Source of the DNA: Prorocentrum cordatum
Taxonomy: Eukaryota > Sar > Dinophyceae > Prorocentrales > Prorocentraceae
Direction of reading: 5' to 3'
Assembly: GCA_963575745.1 (NCBI GenBank)
Contig: CAUYUJ010015504.1
Location: forward strand, 1,806,464 to 1,870,463
Length of the DNA: 64,000 nucleotides
Positions 31,091 to 41,500 of this stretch are shown one piece after another. The notes below the pieces were generated by a model. That model was not told the DNA's origin. It searched no databases and saw only the letters and a program-made list of their open reading frames with translations. Each line of letters begins with the position of its first letter. Positions within the stretch are counted from its first letter, which is position 1. A program made the position numbers and the translations under genes.

Positions 31091-31239
31091 GATTCTACAG
31101 CGACCCCGCGTCGAATACACGGCGTGTGCCAGAAAAGAACATCCATCTGCAGGACAAACGAGGCCACCCGATGATGCAACGAAAACGTGCCGGGGCCTGA
31201 TGATGTGTAGTGGTCATGGCTCGGGAGAGAAAGAGAGAG

Positions 31240-31314
31240 GCAAAACAGAAAATTAGCCTGGCAAGGGACCCAACCATATGCAGTTGTGAATACCGCAACT
31301 GTGAGTACCATCTT
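31240..31314 (+). repeat. S leader 5
   Basis: GGCAAGGGACCCAACCATATG, CAGTTGTGAATACCGCAACT, GTGAGTACCATCTTCG. It then breaks off where the captured coding segment begins. Confidence 0.8.
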
Positions 31315-31536
31315 CGCCCGTGCTCCCTGTGTGGCCACGGCTTCCCGCCGGAGCCCGACATGCTCAGGGACACGTTCGTGGCCGTCTTCGCGGGCGCCGA
31401 CGACGACGAGAACGGCGTCCCGCTGACCGAGGGGCAGAAGCAGGGGAGGGCTCCAAGAGCCATGAGGGAGGAGGTGGCGTTGCACGTCGACAAGGTGGAG
31501 TACGACGCCCAGGCGCAGTTGTTGAAGCAGCACAAC
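31315..31536 (+). CDS. captured exon-like coding fragment (74 codons), product unknown
   Basis: Between S leader 5 (ending ATCTTCG) and the first monomer (resuming at TATGGGGCTACGA) lies a 222-bp segment. It has no similarity to the satellite and one fully open frame. Seventy of its 74 codons end in G or C, a bias absent from neighbouring open frames and typical of highly GC3 algal or dinoflagellate genes. The peptide starts RPCSLCGHGFPPEPDMLRD, has a CxxC pair, an acidic patch AGADDDENG, and ends ALHVDKVEYDAQAQLLKQHN. It has no start codon or stop of its own, so it is a fragment, probably an exon or part of a cDNA carried into the element. I do not recognise the family. Confidence 0.6.
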
Positions 31537-32195
31537 TATGGGGCTACGATCCTCGTGAGGGGTGTGCCGAAATGGCCGGAGGCCGCCATGCGAACCCTGC
31601 CACAGGCATCTTCGGTGAAGTTCCCTATGGGGCCACGATTCTCGTGAGGGGTGTGCCGAAATGGCACGAGGCCGCCATGCGAACCTTGCTACTGGCGCCT
31701 TCGGTGGAGCTCGTATGGGGCCACGATCCTTGTGAGGAGTGTGCCGAACGGGCCCGAGGCCGCCATGCGAACTCTGCCACTGGCGCCGTCGGTGGAGCTC
31801 CCTATGGGGCCACGATCCTTGTGATGGGTGGGCCGAAATGGCCCGAGGCAGCCAGGCGAACTCTGTCACTGGCGACTTTGGAAAGGCCCCTATGGGGCCA
31901 CGATCCTCGTGAGGGGTGTGCCGAAATGGCCCGAAGCCGCCATCGAACCCTGCCACTGGCGTCTTCGGTGGAGCTCATATGGGGCCACGATCCTCGTGAG
32001 GGGTGTGCCGAAATGACCCGAGGCCGCCATGTGAACCCTGCCACTGGCGCCTTCGGTGTTCCTTATGGGACCACGATCCTTGTGAGGGGTGTGCCGAAAT
32101 GGCCCGAGGCCGCCATGCGAATCTTGCTACTGGCGCCTTCGGTGGAGCTCCTATCGGGCCACGACTATCGTGAGGGGTGTGCCGAAATGGCCCGG
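31537..32195 (+). repeat. S array 5, plus orientation
   Basis: About 7-8 monomers of about 87 bp: GGGGCCACGATCCTCGTGAG, GGGTGTGCCGAAATGGCCCG, AGGCCGCCATGCGAACCCTG, CACTGGCGCCTTCGGTGGAG. Ends abruptly without purine tract or tail. Confidence 0.9.
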
Positions 32196-32764
32196 TAGGG
32201 AGCTGCACTGAAGCCCCCATTGGGACTGTCCGCATGCGTCCCAAAAACTAAATTTTGCATTTTCACCCATGGTTCCATAGGGAACTCCACCGACTGCCCA
32301 AGTGGTACCGCCAGCATGCGCCCCGGAAGCCCGATTTGGCATTTTCACCCACCCAGTACAGCGCTTCGTGGCCGCATAGGGAACTCCACCGAAACCACCA
32401 GTGGGACCGTCCGCATGCGTCCCACACGCTCAATTTGGCATTTTCACCTCCCAGTACAGCGCTTCGTGGCCCCATAGGGAGCTCCACCGAAGCCCCCAGT
32501 GGGAACGCCCGCATGCGTCCCACACGCTCAATTTGGCATTTTCACCCACCCAGTACCATGTTTCGTGGCCCCATAGGGAGCTCCACCGAAGTCCCCAGTG
32601 GGACCGCCCGCATGCGTCCCGGAAAACCGATTTGGCATTTTCACCCACCCAGTACAACGTTTCGTGGCCCCATAGGGAGCTCCACCGACGGCCCCAATGG
32701 TACCGCCCGCATGCGTTCCCCCCTACCCAGTGCAGCGCTTCGTGGCCCCATAGGGAGCTTCACC
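32196..32764 (-). repeat. S array 5, inverted half
   Basis: About 6 monomers of about 96 bp on the minus strand. They contain GGGCCACGAARCG, CTGTACTGGGTGGGTGAAAA and TGCCAAATTGAGCGTGTGGG. The monomer subtype differs from the plus half, so this is not a simple palindromic duplication but a tail-to-tail junction of two arrays. Confidence 0.85.
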
Positions 32765-32832
32765 GAAGAAGATATTCACAATTGCGGTACCCACACAAGC
32801 ATATGGTCAGGTCCTTCGCCAGGACAATTGGA
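32765..32832 (-). repeat. S leader, inverted
   Basis: On the minus strand: GGACCTGACCATATGCTTG, TGTGGGTACCGCAATTGTGA, ATATCTTCTTCGGTG. It closes the inverted array. Confidence 0.8.
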
Positions 32833-33167
32833 CTATTTTGAAATACTCCTCCTGTAGCGGGACACGCCCGACTTGAATCGAGTCGGACCCCAACTAACTC
32901 ATTGTGGGGGGAGGCGAGGGCGACCACGAAATCGACCATACGACAACGAGTGCGAAGAGCGCGAACGAGTGATACCGTGGCTGGTACGAGTGATACCGTG
33001 GCTGATACCGAGGATAATTTGACTATTTTTGAATGTTCCTCCTGTAGAGGGACACGCCCGACTTGAATCGAGTTGGACCCACAACTCATTGTGGGAGGAG
33101 GCGAGAGCGACCAGTACGACAACGAGTGCGAAGAGCGCGAACGGGTGTCACCGTGGCTGGTACCGAT
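32824..33167 (+). repeat. tandem duplication, ~190-bp offset (motif K)
   Basis: Both units run TTTGACTATTTTTGAA, TCCTCCTGTAGAGGGACACG, CCCGACTTGAATCGAGT, CGACAACGAGTGCGAAGAG and GTGATACCGTGGCTGGTAC, starting at 32824 and 33014. A third, partial copy of the start is at 29464. Confidence 0.85.
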
Positions 33168-33312
33168 CGAATCCGCCAGCGGGCGGCGCAGCCGTTGGTG
33201 CGCACCGCGCCCTCCCTGCACTGTCTTGCTGGTGCCACACCCTCGTGAGTTGGTTGTGAAAGACGGCCCCCTGGCATGCCGAGCCGATGCGTCCGTGCTT
33301 TGTGAAGCTGGC

Positions 33313-33434
33313 CATCGCTCGGACGTCCATTCCCTGTGTTTTTTGGGGGGTTCGTGCGTGGTTTTTTCGCCAGATGATCAAGGATGCTCCTCGATGGTCC
33401 TTGCCGAAGGAAAAACGCACACGTCTGAGCGATG
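33313..33434 (+). mobile_element. MITE-D copy 2, 122 bp
   Basis: Terminal repeats CATCGCTCGGACGT and ACGTCTGAGCGATG with one mismatch. Internal blocks GGTTCGTGCGTG, GATGCTCCTC and GTCCTTGCCG align with 12787-12907. Confidence 0.75.
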
Positions 33435-33806
33435 CCAAGGAAAATACATACCTTTTTACCCATGCCTTCTGCACGCAGCCACGTCAGCAGCAGAATCTGG
33501 GTCAGGAGGGGCGTCATGTAGTTACCCTTTCCCGCAGGCCCAGCAATACCCACAGGCCCACCCCCCGCCACCCCCCTGCCCACTACACCGCGCGCTGGCG
33601 GACACTCGCTGGAGGGGCACGTGGGTGAGCGCGCACGAGTGTGAGTGTGAGCGCGTACGCGTCAAGCCAGCCAATTCCGACAGGGGCAGCGCAGACAACG
33701 CGTGCGCCTGCGCCTGGGCGGGCGCGCAGCTTTCCGGCGAAGTCTGCGCGGCGCTGAAACGGGAGCGACAATCCGCCCGCTCGCGCGGCCCCGCGCCCCA
33801 CTTTCA
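33435..33806. other. no gene recognised
   Basis: Contains a GC-rich block near 33680-33800 (GGCGCGCAGCTTTCCGGCG, GACAATCCGCCCGCTCGCGC) that loosely resembles 35450-35640. No domain. Confidence 0.45.
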
Positions 33807-33873
33807 TGAAGGGGCCCTGGGACACAGAAGTACATCGACACAGATAACAGGATTCCCCATATTTTCCCATACC

Positions 33874-35340
33874 CGAGAGCGTGATCCACCGCCGCTTTAC
33901 TGTGGAAAATTCCCCCCCACCCCTCTTCCTCCTGAGCCCGAGGGTCCCTCCCTCCCCCCCTCCGAAAATCTCCCCCCCTCCCCTGCTGGACCCCCCCCTT
34001 CCCCACGGCAAAACCCCCTCCCCCCTAACCCCCCCCACCTCCGGAAAACCAAGGGGGCTCACTACCGGTTCGAACCCCCCCCCTCCCCTCCGGAAAACCG
34101 GGGGGGGGGTTACTGCGGGTTCGAACCCCCTCCCCCCTCCCCTCCAGAAAACCGGGGGGGGTCACGACCGGTTCGAACCCCCCCCCACTCACCGCCGGCA
34201 AATGACTCCTGGGTCCCCACCACCGTGCGCACCACATCCCCCACTGCTGTCCCCAGCACCACTGTCCTCACCACCTCCGTCCCCGTTGTTCCCACCACCA
34301 TCCCCACTGTCCCCACCGCTGCCCGCACCACTGTCGCACTGTCCCCACTGTCCCCACCACCACTGTTCCCACCACGGTCCCACTCTCCCCACTTTCCCTA
34401 CGGTCACAAACCACTGTCCCACTGTCCACACTGTCCCCCCTGTCCCACTGTCCCCGCCGCTGTCCCACTGAGCTGTCCCACTGTTCCCACCACTGTCCCC
34501 ACCACTGTCCCCACTGTACCTCTGTCCAATTGTCCCACCACCGTCCTCGCCACCGCCCTCACCACTGTCCCCACCACTGTCCCACTGTCTCCACCACATC
34601 CCCACTGTCCCCATACCACTGACCCCACCACCACCGTCCCATCCACTGTCCCAGTCCCCTCCAATGTCCCACTGTCCCCACTGTTCCCACCCGTGTCCCC
34701 GCTGTCCCCGCCAGTGCCCCCGCCAGTGTCTCACTGTCCCCACTCTCCCCATTGTCCCACCACGGTCCCTCTCTCCCCACTTTCCCCACGGTCCCCACCA
34801 CTGTCCCACTGTCCCCACTGTTCCCACCATTGTCCCAGTGTGCCTGCCCACTGTCCCCGCCGCTGTCCCACTGTGCTGTCCTACTGTCCCCACTGTCCCC
34901 ACCACTCTCCCCACTGAGCTACTGTCCCACCACAGTCCTCACCACCGACTTCGCCACTGTCCCCACCACTACCGTCCCCACCACTGTCCCACTGTCCCCA
35001 CCACTGTCCCGCTGTCCCCTCACCACTGTCCCCACCACTGCTGTCCCCACCACTGTCCGCACCACAGTCCCACTGTCCCACCACAATTGTCCCCACCACC
35101 ACCACCATTCCAACCACTGTCCCAATATCCCGACCACTGTCCAACTGTCCCGAGGAGCGGCAATCGTTTGCCGGCGGCGAGGGGGGGAAGGGGTTCGAAC
35201 CGGTAGTGGCAACTCGAACATTGGGGGGGGAAGGGTTTGAACCGGTAGTGACCCACCCCTGGTTTTCGAGGGGGGGGACGGGTTGGGAACCCCCAGTGCC
35301 CCCCCCCCGGTTTTCCGCCAGCAGCGGAAGAACCCGCTCT
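33874..35340. mobile_element. 1.47-kb inverted-repeat element with 10-bp duplication TTCCCATACC
   Basis: TTCCCATACC at 33864-33873 and 35341-35350 brackets the insertion. Comparison with intact copies of repeat E shows that one copy of this word belongs to the empty site. The ends are imperfect inverted repeats (AGAGCGTGATCCACCGCCGC at the left against AGAGCGGGTTCTTCCGCTGC from the right, 15 of 20). The arms, about 330 bp left and 180 bp right, each contain tandem units of CGGAAAACCGGGGGGGG, TCACTACCGGTTCGAACC and a C-run, in opposite orientation. The centre is a CCCCACTGTCCCCACCA minisatellite. The 614-codon plus-strand open frame across it is Pro/Thr/Ser/His low complexity. Non-autonomous; the duplication length would fit a Mutator-like element, but no transposase is present. 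Confidence 0.85.
34205..35150 (+). repeat. CCCCACTGTCCCCACCA minisatellite
   Basis: Core of the inserted element: about 950 bp of imperfect 6-17-bp units (CACTGTCCC, CCACCACTGTCC). One strand is almost free of G apart from the GT in each unit, giving long open frames on both strands. Confidence 0.9.
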
Positions 35341-35449
35341 TTCCCATACCTTTTGGGTTTTGGTCTTCCCCCCCCACTTCTTATTTTCGGGTATTTTCTA
35401 AAGAATCGACGATGACTTGTGTCTGTGTGCTTTTGTTCCCTCCTGATTT

Positions 35450-35690
35450 CAAGCGAAATCGGCACGGCGCTGGGGCCAGAGCGACACTTCGCCCGCCGGC
35501 GCGCTGTTCCGCTTCCGCCGGCGGGGCGAACAGAAACATGCGGGGCGCACGCGCGGAAGCGCCACTTTTTAGGCGGAATCCAGGCGGGGCCTGGGCGAGA
35601 GCTGCGTTTCGCCCGCTCGCGCGCGTCCCCGCGTCAAACGATTCGGCGGGGGTCAAATTCACGCCGCGCCCAAGCGGCAGCGCATTTGTC
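35450..35690 (+). repeat. GC-rich imperfect tandem
   Basis: Two units with RCGGCGCTGGGGCCAGAGC or RGGCGGGGCCTGGGCGAGAG, then TTTCGCCCGC and CGCGCG. About 115-bp period. Confidence 0.5.
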
Positions 35691-36190
35691 TGAAAAACAT
35701 GCGGGGCGCCATGTCTCCACGTCACGCGCGATCTGCGCCACATCCACTTTCCGCCACGCATTTCGCAATGCCGACGACAAAACCTCCACGTTGAAAAGAG
35801 CAACGTAGACTTTCGATTGCTCTGGACTGGTAGGGCGAAACGTCCTGGATAGGAGGGATACTGTCTGGTTGGTTTGCTGATTGGGAATGCCCATCAGACG
35901 GAATAAGTGGATCGAGACATACGGTAGGAAGGCTCTGAAAACAGATTGGGCTTCCGCCAGCTCCCTGAAAAAGAAGGGAAGAGGGAACACCGCTCGGTGA
36001 TTGGAGTAGGAAGGCGGCTCAAGTGGATTGGAACAGGGTCAAAAAAACCTTCTTGCGACGACCGATGGGTAAACTCGAATAAGGGACCAGGATGTGGGCA
36101 GGCATAAGAAGGTATACGTGAGTACTGTTTGATATGAGGTATGAGTGAGATTGGTGTTGGGAATAATGTCGGAAAGGAGGTATGATCCAG
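35691..36190. other. no gene recognised
   Basis: A minus-strand frame of about 140 codons covers 35381-35990 in pieces without domains. Confidence 0.4.
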
Positions 36191-36195
36191 ATACT

Positions 36196-36318
36196 GAAAG
36201 AGAGAGAGAGAGAGAGAAAGATAACAACAAAAAAAAGAAATCAAGAGAGATAAAGATAGAGAAAAAGACAGAGCGAAAGAGAGAGAGAGAGAGAGACACA
36301 AGAGAGAGAGAGAGAAGG
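36196..36318. repeat. GA/AG microsatellite
   Basis: Interrupted GAGAGA tract. Produces serine/leucine-rich frames on the minus strand. Confidence 0.9.
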
Positions 36319-37590
36319 AGCGCATGCGTGACTTTCATTTAATCTGAACAGATGCGAATGAGAAGGGACTGAGGTGATTGGATTCGATCGGTGGTCTGTG
36401 TGTGGGTATAAGCTGAAGGGCCAACAATGTTTGCATTTTGAAATGGTAGGGAGTTGAGATGAGTCTCACGTGCCGAATGCAAATGCGAATGCGAGTATGG
36501 TTCGCCTGCCAAGGCGGGTCAATTTGAGTGAACACTGCAGCGACTCTGGGTTTGGACGGGAGTGAGTATTAGCGAGAGAGGCGCTGTAAATGGAAGTGGG
36601 CGCGGGAGGGATGGGGGGATACGGCGGAGGAGGCTCAAACATGACTATAAACCCACGCGCCCGATATGCAACATACACGGAACCTAGGCTCAGGACATCC
36701 ATGCACAGTTTCGCAAGCTCTGGAAACAAGTATCAGCTGAGAAGCTGCTCAGGGGGGCGAACGCGAAGCCGAGGAAGCACAGACGTCCCAAGGGTGAGTT
36801 TGGCGACATCGGGCCTGTGAGTGTGCGGAGATCGAAACGGCACGAAAGCAACGCACATCACGTTGAGACGTGGGAATAGGGAGCCGAACTCTATTCACCG
36901 ACGCTTTCTGGCACCGCCCTGAAACTCGCACACCTTGGTGTATACGGGATCCTACAGGGCAGTCTTTAAGACATGGGATTTCTAAAAATAGAGGATGTTG
37001 AATGCATGATTAATTTATAAACAAATTTATGCATGAACTCATCGTTGTTTTTGATACTAAATCCCTGCATGTTGAATACATGATCCGCACGCGGAGCATG
37101 TATTAAAAACGGCACTGTAATGTACAATTGTTTCCTTGGTTCCACGGGAGAAGGGGGGCACAATTATACACCACACCACCCCGACGTCGTCCCCGACACC
37201 CAAAAGGCCTGGGATTGAAAAACAGCTCGCTACTGGCAACGTGTATGTTCCAGTTTCCGAGGGAAGAAATCGGCTCGACACGATCAACTCCACGCAAGAG
37301 TGACCCTTGGTAAGAGTGACCCTTGGCGCGCGGCTTTTTGGGGTCCGCGGGGGGGGGGGGCCAAACACAAGCGCGCAAGACGCCACTGCCGCCTCGCGTT
37401 CGGCGATGGGGAGATCCCACTGGGCCCGCACCAAAGGTCACTCCGGCGAAAGGGACTCCATTGCGCCTGCTCGACACGAGCAAGCTGCCTTCAGCACGTT
37501 CACCGTGGTAACCGGCCCTTGCAGTCCTTCTTTCGGCTGGAACGTCGACTGCAGTTCCCACGGACAGGCTGGCACGCCGTCGTCCTCGCA
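36319..37590. other. no gene; AT-rich island at 36985-37105
   Basis: In the island, ATGCATGATTAATTTATA and AAATTTATGCATGAAC are partly self-complementary, and ATGTTGAATRCATGAT occurs twice. Around it I recognise no gene. GAGTGACCCTTGG is tandemly duplicated near 37299-37327. Confidence 0.5.
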
Positions 37591-37599
37591 AGGAGCGGC

Positions 37600-38215
37600 A
37601 AAAACCTCCTCCTCCTCCTCCTCCTCCCTCCTCCTCCTCCTCCTCCTCCCTCCTCCTCCTCCTTCTCTCTCCTCCTCCTCCTCCCTCCTCATCTGCCTCC
37701 GCCTCCTCCACCTCCTCCTCCTCCTCCTCCTCCCTCTTTCTCATCCTACTGCTCCTCCTCCTCCCTCTTTCTCCTCCTCCTCCTCCCCTCCTCCCTCCTC
37801 CTCCCTCCTCCTCCTCTCCTCCTCCTCCTCCTCCTCCTCCTCCTCCTCCTCCTCCATCCTCCTATTCCTTCTCCTCCCTCCTGATCTTCCGCCTCCTCCT
37901 GCTCCTCCTCCTCCTCCTGCTCCCCTCCCGGAGCCCACCGGGGGAGGCGCCGATGGGCGCCTCCCGGCCGCAGCCACGGACAGCCGCGCGGCAGCCACCA
38001 GTCGTCGCTGCCGCCGTCACCGTCGGCGTCGTTAACCTCCTTCTGCTGCTGCTCCTCCTCCTGCTCTTCTTCGTCCTCCTCCCCCTCCTCCTCCTCCCTC
38101 CTCCTCCCTCCTCCTCCTCCTCCTCCTCCTCCTCCTCCATCCTCCTATTCCTCCTCCTCCCTCCTGATCTTCCGCCTCCTCCTGCTCCTCCTCCTCCTCC
38201 TCCGCTTGCATGCGT
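37600..38215 (+). repeat. TCC compound microsatellite with ~284-bp segmental duplication
   Basis: Imperfect TCC tract. The block CCTCCTATTCCTTCTCCTCC, CTGATCTTCCGCCTCCTCCT at 37857-37920 recurs at 38142-38205, showing that a segment of the tract was duplicated around a unique GC-rich core (37940-38030). Confidence 0.8.
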
Positions 38216-38452
38216 TATGCGCCACCGCAGTGTCATCGACAACGATAGCGTGAGCTGGAGCAGCAACAGGGGTGTTTTTCTCGTCGAACGATGGCGTGAG
38301 GGTCAGTCCTGTGCTCAGATCGGCTATCAGTCAAGCTCTCGTCCCAACTGGAAGAAGACGGTGGAGCTGGAAAAGCAGCACAGCAGGGGCGGAGAGGCGG
38401 AGGAGAAGGAAGAACACGAGCGAGGAGGTCGAACTGAAGGGTGGACAAGGCA

Positions 38453-38873
38453 CTACATAGCATGTGCTCCAGAGTTTCTGCATCCACTGCGTCCGAAGCT
38501 CGTTCGTAATGTCCCCCTCGGGAACCTTGACTTGACGGCTGCTGGGACCAAGAAGCATGGCATCCTTCTCCCTTCTAGCTGCCCACCCCTCAGGAGGCAG
38601 GAGTAAGAGAAGGGAGGGAGGATGATGATGATTATGAGGACGAACGAGGCAGGCAGACTTGGGTCTGGCACGGAGAAGGAGGAAAAAAAGGACGGGCGAT
38701 GGGCGAAGATTTGGCAGCGGCGTCCCGGCTGCAGCCAGGTGGGATATCTCCAGCATACTGGTCCAGCACGTGCTCCACGTAAGTCTCGAACACCTTGGGA
38801 TGCCAGGCGGAAGTGCAGAACGAGGACGGACCGCCCGCCATCAACGAAGATCTCGACAGCGGGGACACTGTCA
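38453..38873 (-). pseudogene. possible decayed coding fragments, family unknown
   Basis: Two minus-strand pieces read like protein rather than repeat. One at about 38841-38731 starts with a methionine (MAGGPSSFCTSAWHPKVFET, then YVEHVLDQYAGDIPPGC) and has G/C at about three quarters of third positions. The other, at about 38563-38453, has AMLLGPSSRQVKVPEGDITN and ELRTQWMQKLWSTCYVV. They are in different frames, separated by a GAGGATGATGATG tract. I do not recognise either; they may be exons or retrocopy remains. Confidence 0.3.
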
Positions 38874-38944
38874 ACTGGAGGGGGCCTTCCGCCCCCCGCA
38901 GCAATTTTGCGTGTGGTGGGGGGGGGGGAGAGCCTGTCATTCGC

Positions 38945-39395
38945 CTAATCCTCCTTCTCCTCCTTCTTCTCCTCCTCCTCCTCAGCTTCTTCCTGTTCAC
39001 CCTACATGATCCTGGTCGCCCCTGGTGACCGCGTCCATTATCCCTCCTCCCCCTCTCCCTTCTGCCTCCCTTCGCACCCTCCTCGTACTGCCCTTCTCCT
39101 CCTGCTCATCCTTGTCTCCCTTGCCTCATTCTCCCCCTATTATGGTCTCTCCTCCTCCTCCTGATCATCCTCCTCCTGATCATCCTCATCGTGATCATCC
39201 TCCTCCTCTCCTCCTACTCCTACTCGTCCTCCTGTTCATCCTTCTCATCACAATCACCAGCATCACCACCATCATCACGGTAGTCATAGTCATAAGCAGC
39301 ATCATCAGTAACATCGTCGGCATCAGCAGCAGCATCCACGTCATCATCCTCATCCTCATCCCCATCCTCATCCTCATCGTGACCATCATCAAAGT
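38945..39395. repeat. TCC and ATC/CAT tracts
   Basis: Mixed TCC (38945-39010, 39040-39240) and CATCATCACC-type sequence (39240-39395) with no fixed period. Confidence 0.75.
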
Positions 39396-40741
39396 CGCCC
39401 TTTGCGGTTGTTCCAGACTGCCGCAGAAAACACTGAGGTCACATTGAGCGGTCTGGTAACAGCGAGGCATTGAGGCAGGGGCAACAGGATGCAGGGGGGA
39501 GGGGATGAGGGCGGGGCCAGCGTGAGCTAACAAGACCGTAGCATGCGTATATAATGTATATGTATATGTATGTATCTTTGCTGGTGGGGGAAGAAGACGA
39601 AGCAGCGCGACCGCAGAAATTCATCAAATTCGGCCTCAACCGCCGACCGAATCAAAAGGTCGGCAAGGAAACCAGGAACGCTACAGAACACCGACCTGCG
39701 ACAAGCAGCCTCATGCCATGCACCGTGGCCTGACAAAGAAACGGGCGTGGCGCATGCGCGCGCCGCAGGCTCGCTCCTTTTCCGCTTCCTCAGAGCCAAA
39801 TACATAGCTGCGGAGACGCGGGTCAAGAAGGAAGAGCAGCAGCAGCAGACAGTTCAGGCGCAGGCAAGTCAAGTGAGACGGGCAGGAACCTGGTGGTGCG
39901 GAGGGGTGCATTGACTGAAACGGGCGTGACGCATGCGCGAAGAAAGAAAACAAACGAGGGGGAGAGAGGGAGGTATTTGGCAGGGCGGGCACGCCGGGCG
40001 AAAGCCGAGGCTCGCCGCGGCCACGCTCCGTGCCCCTTTGGTAGGGCGCAACGTGTACCGTGCAGCATGGAGAACTCATGGGGACCAAGGAGGGCAAAAG
40101 GGCGACGACGCGCGTCATCAAGGAAGCGCGAAACCCGAACGCCGCAAGACCGAACGTGTACGGCCGTGGCGGGGGCCACTAACACTGGCATGATTAATCA
40201 TCGCGGCGACGTGAATAAAAAGGTCCTTTCGTCCCTGGCCGAGACAGAAACAAGACGACACTCAATTCCTCAAACAAGGAATACACAACTTGCAGAAACA
40301 CAAAAGTATGACGCGTGGGCGAGTCCCCTTCAAGGAACAACGCCCCGCCACCCCGCAGGCCATGACTCGCCCCGCGTTGCGCTCAAAGCGACGGGTGGGG
40401 GGGCGAGCGAGAAAGAGGCGCAATCCGTGGAAGACGCACAGACGCCTTTTAAGGTGCGCCCCACCCCCCAATCGACGTGCTCCGTAGAAGGGGAAGTCAA
40501 GGATGGCTAAGCAGCGACGGCAGTCTCGGCGACGCGCCTAAGAATCCGGAAAAGGCCTGGGGATGCCTCCAGGATTATGTACCCAGGGGGTCACTTGGTA
40601 CATAATTACTTCAGGCATTCTTTCGGAAGCCCCTGGTGGTCCTTTTGCGGGTCCCTCTGGGCCCCTGGCAGGAGCTGCCAGGTGCCGTCGTGGGGGCCGC
40701 AAGAAAGCCTCAAAAAGACCTTTAGCTCTGTGGCGATCCTT
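39396..40741. other. repeat-poor stretch, no gene recognised
   Basis: AAACGGGCGTGRCGCATGCG occurs twice (39740 and 39918) and suggests an old duplication of about 180 bp offset. Open frames up to 205 codons on the plus strand (39893-40510) are rich in Arg/Ala and show no domain. Confidence 0.45.
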
Positions 40742-40913
40742 TCGGGGATGGACAGACTTCCCTTTAGTAAAACGTGGTTTAGTGAAAACGACCTGAGGCC
40801 CAAACGTGGCGGGCGCAAGCCTGGAAAATAACGGCCGCGGCGCCCTCTCGAGAGCCGAAAACGGACAATTCACTAATCGACGTGTCACTGTTGGGGGTTC
40901 TGTCCGCCCCCGA
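40742..40913 (+). mobile_element. MITE-A copy 2, 172 bp, 5-bp target duplication TCCTT
   Basis: Same length as copy 1 and about 92-95 per cent identical by eye. Ends TCGGGGATGGACAGA and TCTGTCCGCCCCCGA. TCCTT directly outside both ends (40737-40741 and 40914-40918). Two independent insertions with different 5-bp duplications establish the boundaries. Confidence 0.92.
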
Positions 40914-40999
40914 TCCTTGGAGGTATCGGCGGGATCGGCGGGCACTCCGGGGCACTCCTGGATGGCTCCAGATCGCTGGCGCTTCCCAAGACGACTGCC

Positions 41000-41130
41000 A
41001 GATGCCCACCGGCGACGAGAATGGCGACGTGAACGGCGACACTAATGGCGACGCTGATCGACAATTGCGGCGGCACTAAAAGGCGACACGAATGGCGACA
41101 CAAACGCCGTCACTAAAGCACGGCGGTGAC
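41000..41130 (+). repeat. GGCGAC short tandem
   Basis: Degenerate 12-bp unit around AATGGCGACR, about eight copies. Confidence 0.65.
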
Positions 41131-41359
41131 AACACAAATATCACGAAGGGCTGCGCTATGTCAGCAGCGGCCTAACCGCGACCAGAATCACTAATCGAAA
41201 AACACTCATTCCCTCGCCCTGCAAAATCCGCCGATCCGGCGTGTGAGCTACAAGGAGCCTCAGCAAGAGCTTCAGCTCTGAGCCTACGCAAGAACGTCAG
41301 ATCTGCTTGCGGGGTCGCCGGGGTGGCTCTGCCGGGGAAGGGGGGGAGGGGGGGGGCGG

Positions 41360-41500
41360 GGTGGTCCCCCATCTGGCGTTTTCTTCATGATTTACGCATC
41401 CCCGAAATGTTTCGGGGGGTCCGGGAAAAGGGGGGGCCCCCCATCTGGCGCTTTCGTAATGGTTTGCGCATCCCCAAGATATATTCCGGGGAGTCCCAGG
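41360..41500 (+). repeat. ~73-bp tandem duplication
   Basis: CCCCATCTGGCGTTTTC, ATGATTTACGCATCCCC, TTTCGGGGGGTCC recurs as CCCCATCTGGCGCTTTC, ATGGTTTGCGCATCCCC, ATTCCGGGGAGTCC. The junction carries G-runs of 7-9. Confidence 0.75.

Larger units (their letters stand above)
33807..35446 (+). repeat. dispersed repeat E, copy B, split by an insertion
   Basis: Left part 33807-33873: TGAAGGGGCCCTGGGACAC through GATTCCCCATATTTTCCC. Right part 35341-35446: TTCCCATACCTTTTGGGTTT through GTGCTTTTGTTCCCTCCTG. Joined at the duplicated TTCCCATACC they align with copies A and C. TTTCA outside both ends (33802-33806 and 35447-35451) may be the repeat's own target duplication. Confidence 0.8.

Noticed and set aside
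31078-31956. 292-codon minus-strand open frame overlapping the captured exon
   Set aside because: Mirror of S monomers and of the GC3-rich plus-strand segment; the plus frame has the coding bias.
34060-34190. tRNA gene candidates from GGTTCGAACC
   Set aside because: No A box, no cloverleaf, no anticodon arm around the B-box-like words.
33073-34917. 614-codon plus-strand open frame
   Set aside because: It runs across motif K, MITE-D, dispersed repeat E and a CCCCACTGTCC minisatellite; composition is Pro/Thr/Ser/His repeat and it crosses a transposon boundary.
36985-37105. AT-rich island considered as a replication origin
   Set aside because: Only AT content and one imperfect palindrome; no supporting motif.
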